Shown here piece after piece: positions 16,141 to 24,841 of a stretch of 50,640 nt of DNA. The notes under the pieces are model-generated. The model was not told the DNA's origin. It saw nothing but the letters and a program-made list of their open reading frames with translations, and made no database searches. This DNA is from Acidobacteriaceae bacterium. Its GTDB lineage: Bacteria; Acidobacteriota; Terriglobia; Terriglobales; Acidobacteriaceae. The DNA lies in contig JARLFY010000065.1 in the NCBI GenBank assembly GCA_031296325.1, forward strand, positions 1 through 50,640, read 5' to 3'. Numbering within the stretch: the stretch's first letter is position 1; every line of letters starts with the position of its first letter. Both the position numbers and the translations under genes were made by a program.

Positions 16141-17862
16141 TTACGCCTTGTCCTTCTCCTCGTGGTATTCCTGCTCGGTGTTGATCTCCCACAGAGCCTG
16201 CTTATCGACCGAGCCAGCCACCAGTCCATCGACCACATGCATCGCGGTCAACATACTGTGATCCTGATTGTTGTACTTGTGCATGCCGTTGCGACCGACG
16301 AGGAAGAGGTTGTCGATGCGGTTGGTGAAGTCCTTCACCTCGTCGAAGCGGTCGTAAGTGCCGAAGTATGCAGGGTAGGTCTTGGGAACGCGCTCGACGT
16401 GAGCGTCCGAGACGTCGGCTGCGTCAAGTATCCCAATGTGAGCCAGCTCGGCGATGGCGAACTTCTTCAGGTCGGAGTCGGCCATCTTCCACAGGTCGTC
16501 GGTCTCGTAGCAGAAGTACTCCAGCCCGATCCAGACCTTGCTCTCGTCTTCGACCAGATAGGGACTCCAATTGTTGAAGATCTGCAAGCGCCCCAGCAAT
16601 ACATCCGGCTCTTGAATGTAGATCCAGGTGTCCTTCAACAAGCCGCCGTCCGGCTCTGTCACTTTGAGCTTGTCCACCAGCACGCCGACGGTGATGAAGT
16701 CGCGATATTGCAGGCCGTCGCTGACCTCCAGAACATTGGATGGGATCGGCGTATTCATGGCGCGCAGCAGCTCGCGCATCGGCATGGTGGAGAAGAAATA
16801 ATCTCCGGCAAAGGTCTTGCGTTCGCCACTCTGGTTGATCGCTTCCACGGAGGCCACACGGAGCGGATCCCCTTCGCAGAAGTTCAGCCGGTCGACCGTC
16901 CAGCCCATCTGAATCTCTCCACCTCTTTGTTGGATGAGCTTGGCGACGTGCTCCCAAAGCTGGCCGGGGCCGAACTTGGGGTACATGAAGCGCTCGATCA
17001 GCGAGGTGTCGGTTCCCTTCTGAGCCAGATCGCCGCAGTAATTCTTTGCGCGGAAGAGCTTCTTGACGAAGTGTTTGACCGCCGTGGTCAGGGAGAGTCC
17101 CTTGATGCGCTGCGCTCCCCACTCGGCGGAGATCTCGTGGCACGGCGTACCCCAGACCTTCTCGGTGTAGCTCTTGAAGAAGGTCAGGTAGAGTTCGCGC
17201 CCAAAGCGGTTAATGAGGAAGTCTTCGAGGCTCTTCTCCGGCTTGATCTGGGACACACGCGAGAAAACATAGCTGGTTCCTACCCGAACCATGCGCACTA
17301 CGCCGAGGTTTTTCAGCGTGTTGGCGGTCAGCGTGATGGGGTAGTCGAAGAAGCGGCGCAGATAGTAGATCCGGCTGCGGCGTGGGCGAATCAGCATCGT
17401 CAGGTCAGGATCGACGGGTTCTGGAACCGTGACAATCTCCTCGACGCTGGCAGAAGAGGCGTCTTCGTCGGAGTTCTCTTCGGCCTCATGCAGCGGGCCG
17501 AGACCGCGCAGCGGCGGCTCCTCGTGCAGGTGCGCGGGGACGGCGACGGTGCGGAGTTTGCCCTGATAGCGGATCTCGGCGGACGGGGTCGGCGGCACGG
17601 ACGCGGAGTCGACTTGAACCTGCGCCGCGAGGTCGGGAGGCATCAGATCCATCCACCACTGCATCACCCGGTCGGACTTGGAGAAGAAGCGATGGCCGCC
17701 GATGTCCATGCGGTTGCCCTTGTAGCGGATCGTCCGCGAGATGCCCCCAATCTCCTCGCTCGCCTCGATAATTTCGGGGAGAATGTCGGAACGCCTGAGG
17801 AGTTCGAGAGCCGCCGTCAAACCTGCTGGCCCTGCTCCGATGATGACCGCCTTCTTCGCCAT
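16141..17862 (-). CDS. FAD/NAD(P)-binding protein, UDP-galactopyranose mutase / amine oxidase-like
   Basis: The 573-residue flavoprotein begins with a clear Rossmann dinucleotide-binding motif ([16 protein letters not shown], residues 6-21), followed by an acidic residue ending the second strand ([11 protein letters not shown]) and a GGHRFFSK block. Together these resemble UDP-galactopyranose mutases and related protoporphyrinogen/amine-oxidase superfamily members. The C-terminal FAD-contact segment [20 protein letters not shown] is typical of the Glf-like group. An acidic, low-complexity insertion (about residues 115-150, with [15 protein letters not shown]) splits the N-terminal half and is not part of the core fold. 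A role in cell-surface sugar or lipid modification is plausible but not proven; the substrate cannot be read from sequence. The ATG has an AGGA site upstream. It precedes pgm on the same strand with a 169-base gap. Confidence 0.75.
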   Translation of the reverse strand: MAKKAVIIGAGPAGLTAALELLRRSDILPEIIEASEEIGGISRTIRYKGNRMDIGGHRFFSKSDRVMQWWMDLMPPDLAAQVQVDSASVPPTPSAEIRYQGKLRTVAVPAHLHEEPPLRGLGPLHEAEENSDEDASSASVEEIVTVPEPVDPDLTMLIRPRRSRIYYLRRFFDYPITLTANTLKNLGVVRMVRVGTSYVFSRVSQIKPEKSLEDFLINRFGRELYLTFFKSYTEKVWGTPCHEISAEWGAQRIKGLSLTTAVKHFVKKLFRAKNYCGDLAQKGTDTSLIERFMYPKFGPGQLWEHVAKLIQQRGGEIQMGWTVDRLNFCEGDPLRVASVEAINQSGERKTFAGDYFFSTMPMRELLRAMNTPIPSNVLEVSDGLQYRDFITVGVLVDKLKVTEPDGGLLKDTWIYIQEPDVLLGRLQIFNNWSPYLVEDESKVWIGLEYFCYETDDLWKMADSDLKKFAIAELAHIGILDAADVSDAHVERVPKTYPAYFGTYDRFDEVKDFTNRIDNLFLVGRNGMHKYNNQDHSMLTAMHVVDGLVAGSVDKQALWEINTEQEYHEEKDKA

Positions 17863-18042
17863 GCAAAGTCCTATCTTCCAGCCTGACCGTTACGCTTGAA
17901 CCTACGTCCTTTAATCTTCACTATCGCCGCTCAGGGTGACGACTCTAGCTTATCAGGCTGTGTGAGATTATTTGCGAAGCAGCTTGCAGTGCTAAGGCGG
18001 TATCGATATATAGCTCTTTTGTAATTGCAGTTGTCCTTGCCT

Positions 18043-18065
18043 GTTTTTGTTTGTCATTCCGCAAG
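18043..18065 (+). repeat. Partial REP-like repeat family A
   Basis: Only the left half (tttttgtttgtcattccgca) remains, followed by aggc instead of the usual palindrome. A run of nine C residues follows at 18099-18107, just upstream of the next gene. Confidence 0.55.
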
Positions 18066-18129
18066 GCATTAAACAGAAGTTACAAAACTAATACGATCCC
18101 CCCCCCTCTGCCCGAAGGATAATTGAAGG

Positions 18130-19611
18130 ATGAGTGAACCGGTAATTATTCAGGGTGGAATGGGTGCGGGCGTATCGAACTGGCGTCTGGCACAGGCTGT
18201 ATCGCGTCAAGGACAGTTGGGCTTGGTTTCGGGCACGGCGCTCGATCCCATTCTGGCGCGACGTCTGCAAGATGGCGATCCCGGCGGACACATGCGTCGC
18301 GGTCTGGATGCCTTCCCCTTTCCCAAGATGGCCGAGCGCGTCTGGCAGAAGTACTACATCGCCGGCGGCAAGGCCGAGCGGACGCCGTACTGCGCGATTC
18401 CGCCACTCGAGAAGAACAATCCGCGCGAGCTTGAGGAGTTGTGCATCGTAGCCAACTTCGTCGAGATCTTTCTGGCGCGCGAGGGACACAATAATCCCGT
18501 CGGCATCAACTATTTGGAGAAGATTCAGACGGCCCATCTCTCCTGCATCTACGGAGCGATGCTGGCTGGAGTCGGCTACGTCATCATGGGCGCGGGCATT
18601 CCGCTGAAGATTCCCGGCGTCCTCGATCGCTACGTCAACCACGAGTCCGCCGAGTACGCCATCCATGTGCATGGCTCACAGGAAGGCGACGACGTCACCA
18701 TGCACTTCAACCCGCGCGACTTCATGGAGGTCGAACTCGGCCCGCTGACTCGCCCGAAGTTCCTTCCCATCGTCAGTTCGAACACGCTGGCCGTCACCAT
18801 GCTGAAGAAGGCCAACGGACGCGTCGATGGACTGGTGATCGAGACGCGAGTCGCCGGGGGACACAACGCTCCGCCGCGCGGCAAGCAGGTTCTGTCGGAT
18901 GTGGGCGAGCCGGTCTACGGAGAGCGCGACTCCATCGACATCGCCAAGCTGCGCGAACTCGGCGTTCCCTTCTGGCTGGCCGGAGGATACGGCAGCCCGG
19001 AGAAGGTTCGCGAGGCGCTGGAACAGGGAGCCGTTGGAGTACAGGTCGGCACGGCCTTTGAGTTTGCCAACGAATCCGGTCTGCGCGATGACTACAAGGC
19101 CGCTCTGATCGCCAAGGCGATTCTCGGCAAGGCGCGCGTCTTCACCGATCCGCTGGCCTCGCCCACTGGCTTTCCCTTCAAGGTGGCACAGCTTGAGGGC
19201 ACCTGCTCCGACGCCGCGGTCTTTGCTGCGCGTCCGCGCATCTGCGATCTCGGCTTTCTGCGCGAACCCTACCGCACGCCGGAGGGCAAGATTGGCTACC
19301 GCTGCGCCTCGGAACCAGTCAGCCTCTTTGTCTCCAAGGGGGGCAAGCCGGAGGATGCCGTGGGAAGAAAGTGCGTCTGCAACGGCCTGCTCGCCAACAT
19401 CGGCTACCAACAGGTGCGCAACGGCAAGCACGAGGAGTACGGCCTGATCACGGCGGGCGACGACATCGACTGCATCGCGCAGTTCCTGCCGCAGGACCGC
19501 ACCGAGTACAGCGTCGCCGACGTCCTCTCGCATCTGCTGAGCGATTGCGACAAGGCCGTCTCCGCAAAACAAGAAGCTCCGGCGCTGGAATCCGCCGCCT
19601 GCGTCGCATAG
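18130..19611 (+). CDS. Nitronate monooxygenase family flavoprotein with Cys-containing C-terminal domain
   Basis: The 493-residue protein begins with the TIM-barrel signature of the 2-nitropropane dioxygenase/nitronate monooxygenase family (IIQGGMGAGVSNWRLA), whose members bind FMN. Later blocks fit the same fold: VAGGHNAPPRG around the putative substrate/flavin site, FWLAGGYGSPE, and GVQVGTAFEFANES as the phosphate-binding strand. The C-terminal 140 residues carry several cysteines (including CSDAAVFAARPRICDLG and KCVCNG), which is longer than classic nitronate monooxygenases of about 330-380 residues and may bind a metal or be structural. The true substrate is unknown; enoyl reductase relatives share this fold. 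It stands alone, convergent with queD. Confidence 0.8.
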   Translation: MSEPVIIQGGMGAGVSNWRLAQAVSRQGQLGLVSGTALDPILARRLQDGDPGGHMRRGLDAFPFPKMAERVWQKYYIAGGKAERTPYCAIPPLEKNNPRELEELCIVANFVEIFLAREGHNNPVGINYLEKIQTAHLSCIYGAMLAGVGYVIMGAGIPLKIPGVLDRYVNHESAEYAIHVHGSQEGDDVTMHFNPRDFMEVELGPLTRPKFLPIVSSNTLAVTMLKKANGRVDGLVIETRVAGGHNAPPRGKQVLSDVGEPVYGERDSIDIAKLRELGVPFWLAGGYGSPEKVREALEQGAVGVQVGTAFEFANESGLRDDYKAALIAKAILGKARVFTDPLASPTGFPFKVAQLEGTCSDAAVFAARPRICDLGFLREPYRTPEGKIGYRCASEPVSLFVSKGGKPEDAVGRKCVCNGLLANIGYQQVRNGKHEEYGLITAGDDIDCIAQFLPQDRTEYSVADVLSHLLSDCDKAVSAKQEAPALESAACVA

Positions 19612-19685
19612 GTTGAGTGTTTAGTTCTTCCGTGCATCGGAAGGGCGTGGCTTCAGCCGTACTGCAACATCTATCAATACAACAT

Positions 19686-19727
19686 TTGGCCTGATTTACG
19701 AGGATAAAATCCCAGAAATCAGGCCAA
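19686..19727. terminator. Inverted repeat between convergent genes
   Basis: Perfect 12-bp arms ttggcctgattt / aaatcaggccaa are separated by an 18-base loop. It lies between the ends of the nitronate-monooxygenase-like gene and queD, which converge. The T-rich arm end could allow termination in either direction, but the loop is large. Confidence 0.5.
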
Positions 19728-19773
19728 GTGAATTTAATGGGTTTTCAGAGACTGAGAAATCATCCCCCCGACG

Positions 19774-20151
19774 CTACTCGTAGTAGCGCGCGAAGCTGGT
19801 GTCGGTCTCGAAGAGGGTGCAGTCCTTGACGAGAACGCGCCCGTGGGTCATCTCTTCGAGCTGCCGGGCGGTTTGCTGATAGAAGTAGCGGGCCAGATTC
19901 TCAGCCGATGGATTCAGCTCAATAAACGGCTCCAGCTCGTTGATCATCTGGTGGTCGAGCCTGTCGACGACCGGACGCAGCAGTGTCTTCAGCAGCTTGA
20001 AGTCAAGCAGCAGGCCAGTCTCGTCCAGTTCTTCTCCGCTCAGGGTGACCAGAACGCGGTAGTTGTGGCCGTGGGGGTTCTCGCACTTGCCCCGGTAGTT
20101 GCGCAGGTAGTGGCCGGAGGAGAATCCAGCTTCTACGGTAATCTCAAACAT
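19774..20151 (-). CDS. queD: 6-carboxy-5,6,7,8-tetrahydropterin synthase
   Basis: The 125-residue enzyme converts dihydroneopterin triphosphate to 6-carboxytetrahydropterin, the second step of queuosine (7-deazaguanine) synthesis. The zinc-binding histidines are at 14, 27 and 29, and the catalytic cysteine is C23 in the QueD-type CENPHGHNY motif. The Asp-His pair (D66, H67) and the conserved glutamate E115 of the ETDTSFARY block complete the site. Length is normal. No other queuosine gene (queC, queE, queF) is near, and no preQ1 riboswitch is visible upstream. The ATG at 20149-20151 follows an AGAAGGGAA site. Confidence 0.93.
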   Translation of the reverse strand: MFEITVEAGFSSGHYLRNYRGKCENPHGHNYRVLVTLSGEELDETGLLLDFKLLKTLLRPVVDRLDHQMINELEPFIELNPSAENLARYFYQQTARQLEEMTHGRVLVKDCTLFETDTSFARYYE

Positions 20152-20570
20152 CAGGTTGATTCCCTTCTCTCTTGATTGTATCGTCTATGGCGAGTCGGCA
20201 CGGACTGCATTTTATTGCGCGCTATTACATCATGACGGGTCATGAAATCTATAAAATTCGCCAGCCAGCCGCTACGCTCTAAGTCAATAGTTCGTTGAGT
20301 TACAGGTCGGGCCTTTGACCCTTGGTTTAATTAACTCAGGACACCAGACTCTCGCATTCACCCTATAGCCGCGTCTTTTGTAACCTCAACTGCGTCATTG
20401 CAGTAGAAGGCTCGCTCAGACCAGAGGCATCGTTATGGCTGGAGTCGACTACGTCTTCATCCAATTTTAAGCTTGCTGTCCTATACTTGACGTCCAGCAA
20501 GACTTCGCAACAAACGCAGCGCCTAACCTCCTTTGTAGCAACACACGCCAAGCATCAGGAGACACACCGC
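20152..20570. other. Divergent intergenic region between queD and propeller gene
   Basis: No gene is visible. The region contains the queD ribosome site, a family D repeat word at 20300-20330, and a TATACT-like box near 20483-20488 that might serve the propeller gene. I see no riboswitch. Confidence 0.55.
20300..20330 (+). repeat. Dispersed repeat family D copy
   Basis: The words ttacaggtcgggcctttga and cccttggttt match the segment at 50411-50443 (atataggtcgggccttcag, ccctcggttt) apart from a few substitutions. Confidence 0.55.
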
Positions 20571-21656
20571 ATGACTCGTTCCCCGCTCGTACTCGCCGCC
20601 CTCGCTGCCCTGCTTCCGCTCTGTGCCGCTGCACAGGCGCAATCCGTGCCCCAACCCCAGACAGATCCATACAAGATTCTCCAGACCGCCAAGGTTGGGG
20701 GCGATGGAGGTTTTGACTACCTCACCGCAGACAGCGAGAATCGCACCCTCTACATCGCGCGCTCCGGAGCCGCTGGCCACATCGCCGTCTTCAATCTGGA
20801 CACTCTCGCGCAGGTCGGCGACATCCCCGGCGCCAGCGCCCACGGAGCGGTGGTCGACGACGCCACCGGCCACGGCTTTGCCACCAGCAAGCCCATCACC
20901 ATGTTCGACGCCAAGACGTTTGCCGTAATCAAGAAGATCGACGTGCAGGGCAACCCCGACGGCTATCTGGTCGATGCGTACAACCATCGCTACTATGTTC
21001 TCTCGCACTCCGCGCCCAACGTCACCGTCATCGACTCCAAGGACGGCGCGATTCTGGGCACAATCGATCTGGGCGGCGCGCCCGAGCAGGCCGTCACGGA
21101 TGGCAAGGGCCACCTCTACATCGACCTTGAGGACAAGGACGCCATCGCCGTCGTCGACGTCAACACCATGAAGATGACTGGCAAGTACGACATCTCCAGC
21201 AAGGGCGGCGGATGCGCTGGACTGGCCATCGACGCCAAAAACAACGTGCTCTTCGCCGCCTGCCGCGACAAGAACAACATGATCATCCTGTCGGCCACCG
21301 ACGGCAAGATCCTCACCGCGCTGCCCATCGGCGTAGGCTGCGACGGAGCCACCTTCAACCCCGCCACCAACGAGGTCTTCAGCTCGCAGGGCGACGGCAC
21401 ACTGACCATCATCAAGGAAAACTCTCCCACCAGCTTTGCCGTGGAGCAGACGGTCAAGACGCCCGCTCGCGCCAAGACCCTGACCCTCGACAGCAAGACC
21501 GGCCATATTCTGCTCATGGCCGCCGAGTACGGCGCAGTTCCCGCACCGGCGACTCCCGCCGCTGGAGCCGCCCCCACCCAGGGTCCACGTCCCGGAGGAC
21601 GCGGTCGCGCACCGATGATTCCCGGTTCGTTCTCCATCCTCGTCGTCGGCAAATAG
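20571..21656 (+). CDS. Secreted YncE/YVTN-type beta-propeller protein
   Basis: The 361-residue protein has a clear Sec signal peptide (MTRSPLVLAALAALLPLCAAAQAQ). The mature part is made of repeats of about 40-45 residues of the YVTN/YncE kind, each with a strand pattern like VIDSKDGAILGTIDLGGAPEQAV, which folds as a beta-propeller in the periplasm. The C-terminus carries a Pro/Ala/Gly-rich linker before the last strand (SFSILVVGK). Function is unknown; relatives bind ligands or DNA or act as scaffolds. The start was set at 20571, where an AGGAG site lies upstream and the signal peptide begins; an in-frame extension of 28 residues upstream is not supported. A strong terminator follows. Confidence 0.85.
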   Translation: MTRSPLVLAALAALLPLCAAAQAQSVPQPQTDPYKILQTAKVGGDGGFDYLTADSENRTLYIARSGAAGHIAVFNLDTLAQVGDIPGASAHGAVVDDATGHGFATSKPITMFDAKTFAVIKKIDVQGNPDGYLVDAYNHRYYVLSHSAPNVTVIDSKDGAILGTIDLGGAPEQAVTDGKGHLYIDLEDKDAIAVVDVNTMKMTGKYDISSKGGGCAGLAIDAKNNVLFAACRDKNNMIILSATDGKILTALPIGVGCDGATFNPATNEVFSSQGDGTLTIIKENSPTSFAVEQTVKTPARAKTLTLDSKTGHILLMAAEYGAVPAPATPAAGAAPTQGPRPGGRGRAPMIPGSFSILVVGK

Positions 21657-21673
21657 CCATCAACCAAACAGAT

Positions 21674-21720
21674 GCCGGTTGCCGATTCGCGCTACGTCGG
21701 GCGAATCGGCAACCGGCTTT
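21674..21720 (+). terminator. Intrinsic terminator after the propeller gene
   Basis: A perfect 17-bp stem (gccggttgccgattcgc / gcgaatcggcaaccggc) with a 10-base loop is followed by tttaa, starting 18 bases after the stop codon. Confidence 0.85.
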
Positions 21721-21770
21721 AACCGACACACTGCCATATATCATGAAATCATTCCCCTTGAGGAGGATAG

Positions 21771-23630
21771 ATGGCAACTTCACGCAACGCGTGGCTCAGA
21801 GCCTTGGCGTTGATTCTATTTGTGGGGGTGTTTGCAGCAGTATTTTTTCGACTCCCCTACTACTTTCCGGTTCCCCCATCCGCCTCCGCGTCTTACGTCT
21901 TTCAGTTCAATAATCGGGTTGCAACCCTTATTTTTCTGGCGGGGGCAGCCGCCTTTGCAATTCTCTTTCGCGGGCTATCGCTACAGTTTGCCACGAAGGA
22001 TTCTCGTGTTTCTCGAACCACCGCGCTGATCGCAATTACCTCCTGCGTCGCGCTTGGGATTTTGTTCAACTGGATCTCCAGTCCCGATGGACTGCACGGC
22101 GAGGCTCCCTATTTTTACAGCAGGCTTAGCCAACTCGCCATGGAAAAGTCCATCTATCGCGACTTCGAATTTGCCTATGGCCCGCTCTGGCTCTATCTTC
22201 CCTTTTGGATCGGTAAATTACTTCACCTTAGCCTGATTCATGGCTATATTGTCTTCTGGCTTGTAGCCTGGGCCATCGGAATCTGGGTTCTCTATCGGCT
22301 GATTAACGCCATTGAGATTCCGTCTCCGTACCGAACCGTCATCTTTATCCTCTTCGCTGCGGATTTCGCTCAGGCAATCTGGTCTCAAGGCATCAACTAC
22401 GCCCCAATTCGCCCGCTTCTTTCGGGCGGTTTAGCTATGTTGGTTTATGCAGCGCACAAACGTGGGTCTTCGCAGTCTATGGTTGCCGGCATAGCTGTTG
22501 TCTGTGCCGCAATTGCTACCGCAATATCGCCCGAACATGGCATTGCATTCATGCTGGGCACGATTCTTTTCTTCCTTGTATCCGTTCGCCAACGACCATT
22601 TGGCTACTGGCTCTCCATGGCAGCTATGGGACTGGGATTTTTGGCTATCGTTGCGGTCGCACAACAAACGGGAATCTACACCACTCTTCACGCATTTAGC
22701 TCGGGAGGATACAACTATCCCATCCTGCCTTCTCCCGGAGTCCTCTGCGAACTGGGTCTTTATCTGGTTGCGGCGTGCGTGGCTTACCGAATCTTTCAGA
22801 GGAAGCAGACCGACTCGCTTTCGATCTATCTACTCTGCATCTGCTTCTTCGGAATGCCAGCCTGCTTTGGACGCTGCGACACCGGACACATGCAGTTCGG
22901 AGCTTTTTCTGCGCTCCTCATTGCAGCACTCATTCTCAGCAAATACCCCAAAATCTTCACCATCACAATGATTGCCTTTCTGTATCTGGACGCTACGCCA
23001 CAGTTCCGTAGTGAATATCCGAACATCCGCGAAGAGGTGGAACGGCGAACCTTCGATCCGTCGCAGCGATCTGAAGTTCTCTACCGCCCAACCGTGTTTC
23101 TTCTCCATCGCTTGCATCGTGACGAACACATAAAGGAGATTGAAGCCAAGATCGCTCGGCAGAACATCGTCCTGCAAGACGCTCCCAAGTTACCTGATGG
23201 CTCCGTCGTAAACGCCCCATGGAGCATGGCAAAACGTGGCTTCACGGACGACTCTGCCAAAATCGACTATGGCTATTTTTTCGGGATGGAGAACGTGATC
23301 CTTCCATCACAGATCGATTTCATTATTCAGTGGCTACAATCTCACCCAGACCGCAAGCTCATCCTCCCGTACACATCAGGGCAAAACCGGTGCAGATTAT
23401 ATAATGAAGGAGATAATCCGAGTTTTAGCTCTATCTATGGGCATCACTGGGCTTCGCCAAAGCGACAGATGCAGGTCGTCTTCCCACTCTGGTACTACAT
23501 TGAATCGCACTACGCGCCGGATTCGACTCCATACTCCAACGACATGCAACTCTGGCATCCAATTGCGACGGTGCCGTCATCTGGGGCTCTTCCCACCCAG
23601 ACAGCGAAACTTTCTGAACCTCTGAGATAG
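21771..23630 (+). CDS. Multipass membrane protein, GT-C glycosyltransferase-like
   Basis: The 619-residue protein has about ten to twelve hydrophobic segments (for example 9-30, 50-65, 80-97 and further runs to about residue 410) and then a soluble C-terminal part of about 200 residues. The segment DGLHGEAPYFY...YRDFEFAYGPLWLYLP has the loop-aspartate and YGPL features seen in lipid-linked-sugar glycosyltransferases of the GT-C fold (ArnT/PMT-like). No family can be fixed by eye, so the glycosyltransferase role is an inference. Codon choice is more AT-rich than its neighbours, hinting at later arrival. A GAGGAGG ribosome site sits just before the ATG. It lies between a terminator and murQ on the same strand, with 70 bases before murQ. 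Confidence 0.6.
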   Translation: MATSRNAWLRALALILFVGVFAAVFFRLPYYFPVPPSASASYVFQFNNRVATLIFLAGAAAFAILFRGLSLQFATKDSRVSRTTALIAITSCVALGILFNWISSPDGLHGEAPYFYSRLSQLAMEKSIYRDFEFAYGPLWLYLPFWIGKLLHLSLIHGYIVFWLVAWAIGIWVLYRLINAIEIPSPYRTVIFILFAADFAQAIWSQGINYAPIRPLLSGGLAMLVYAAHKRGSSQSMVAGIAVVCAAIATAISPEHGIAFMLGTILFFLVSVRQRPFGYWLSMAAMGLGFLAIVAVAQQTGIYTTLHAFSSGGYNYPILPSPGVLCELGLYLVAACVAYRIFQRKQTDSLSIYLLCICFFGMPACFGRCDTGHMQFGAFSALLIAALILSKYPKIFTITMIAFLYLDATPQFRSEYPNIREEVERRTFDPSQRSEVLYRPTVFLLHRLHRDEHIKEIEAKIARQNIVLQDAPKLPDGSVVNAPWSMAKRGFTDDSAKIDYGYFFGMENVILPSQIDFIIQWLQSHPDRKLILPYTSGQNRCRLYNEGDNPSFSSIYGHHWASPKRQMQVVFPLWYYIESHYAPDSTPYSNDMQLWHPIATVPSSGALPTQTAKLSEPLR

Positions 23631-23700
23631 GCTCATTTCTACACCTTCAAATCCCATGCCGAGCTGAAACATAAACCGTGGAGTTATGTACTCTGTACTC

Positions 23701-24699
23701 ATGGACGATCTAGCAAATATCACCACCGAGGCGCGCAACCCGCGCTCCAGCCACATTGATGAGTTGTCGACGCTGGAGATGCTCAGCGTCATCCAGCAGG
23801 AAGACGCAACCGTCGCCGCAGCGGTCGCCACGCAGCTCGAAGCCATCGCACATGCGGTCGATGCTATCGCCGAGCGATTCGCCCGCGGAGGACGGCTCTT
23901 CTACATTGGAGCGGGAACCAGCGGACGGCTCGGCGTACTGGATGCCAGCGAGTGTCCGCCAACCTTCTCCGTGCCGCCCGATCTGGTGCAGGGCCTCATC
24001 GCTGGCGGAGATCGCGCCCTGCGTCTCTCCTCCGAACACAGCGAAGACTCCCCCGAAGAGGGCGCGCAAGACCTGATCGCCGCAGGCTTCGGAATTCGTG
24101 CAGTCACGGATTCGGGTATTTCATCTGAAGATCCGAATGCCCCATCCATTGCGTCTTCATCGCAATGGGTGGCTGCGGACTCCAGAAGCGCCACCGGATC
24201 GCTCGACACGCTGGTCGGCATCGCCGCCAGCGGACGCACTCCCTATGTACTTGGCGCGCTGCTGCACGCCCGCTCCATTGGAGCATTGACCATCGGGCTA
24301 TCCTGCGTGGCGGACTCTCCTGTTGCGCAGCACTGCGATCTGGCGATCACGCCGGTCACCGGGCCGGAGATCATCACCGGCTCGACGCGCATGAAGGCTG
24401 GCACGGCGACCAAGCTCGTCCTGAACATGCTCTCGACCGGAGTCATGATCCGCACCGGCGCGGTCTACGGCAATCTGATGGTCAACGTGAAGCCGACCAA
24501 CGCCAAGCTCGTAGACCGCGCCCACCGCATCATCGTCGAAGCCACGGGCTGCGACCGACCCACCGCCGAACGCCTGCTCGCCGAAACGGGATCGGTCAAG
24601 GTGGCCATCGCGATGCAGAAGCTCGGACTTGCTCGCTCCGCCGCCGAGTCTCGCCTCGCCGCCACAGGAGGCAGCCTCGCCCGCGCCCTCCGCGCCTGA
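23701..24699 (+). CDS. murQ: N-acetylmuramic acid 6-phosphate etherase, with repeat-derived insertion
   Basis: The 332-residue enzyme cleaves the lactyl ether of MurNAc 6-phosphate to give GlcNAc 6-phosphate and lactate in cell-wall recycling. The SIS sugar-phosphate fold is clear: YIGAGTSGRLGVLDASECPPT (residues 68-88, catalytic Glu84), the second glutamate in SEDS (E115), and VGIAASGRTPYV, GSTRMKAGTATKLVLNMLST and KPTNAKLVDRA blocks. Between EDS and VGIAAS there are about 35 residues more than in E. coli MurQ. Part of this insert (NAPSIASSSQWVAA, 146-159) is encoded by a palindromic intergenic repeat (24139-24173). The frame is kept and the active-site motifs are intact. The start was set at 23701, where alignment to MurQ begins; an ATG at 23686 is also in frame. 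Confidence 0.92.
   Translation: MDDLANITTEARNPRSSHIDELSTLEMLSVIQQEDATVAAAVATQLEAIAHAVDAIAERFARGGRLFYIGAGTSGRLGVLDASECPPTFSVPPDLVQGLIAGGDRALRLSSEHSEDSPEEGAQDLIAAGFGIRAVTDSGISSEDPNAPSIASSSQWVAADSRSATGSLDTLVGIAASGRTPYVLGALLHARSIGALTIGLSCVADSPVAQHCDLAITPVTGPEIITGSTRMKAGTATKLVLNMLSTGVMIRTGAVYGNLMVNVKPTNAKLVDRAHRIIVEATGCDRPTAERLLAETGSVKVAIAMQKLGLARSAAESRLAATGGSLARALRA
24139..24173 (+). repeat. Palindromic repeat family B inside the murQ reading frame
   Basis: The arms ccatccattgcg and cgcaatgggtgg (one mismatch) flank tcttcat, with gcc before. The match to the intergenic copy at 13797-13840 extends through the preceding bases (aagat.ccg..tgcccc). It lies in the extra segment of MurQ. Confidence 0.75.
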
Positions 24700-24762
24700 G
24701 CAGCAATTCCCAACATTCCCACCAACGGCATAGAGTGCCATAGCGCGAGCGAAATGCGGGGG

Positions 24763-24795
24763 ATCCTTCCCCTGCACTTTGTGCAGGGGAAGGAT
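24763..24795. repeat. Perfect 15-bp hairpin, REP-like
   Basis: The arms atccttcccctgcac / gtgcaggggaaggat close on a 3-base loop (ttt), between the convergent murQ and TonB receptor genes. There is no uridine run on either side, so it looks more like a palindromic repeat unit or RNA stabiliser than a classic terminator, although it may weakly terminate both transcripts. Confidence 0.65.
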
Positions 24796-24841
24796 GACAA
24801 GCCAAGTGACTCTATCGCAATAGTGAAAAGGCTCAAACGCT

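Noticed and set aside
16162..17886. Long plus-strand open frame opposite the flavoprotein gene
   Set aside because: The minus-strand frame has a perfect Rossmann motif and conserved blocks; the opposite frame has none.
18099..18107. Nine-C run upstream of the nitronate-monooxygenase-like gene as a phase-variation tract
   Set aside because: It is outside the reading frame and 20 bases or more from the start; length variation could alter expression, but nothing in the sequence supports it.
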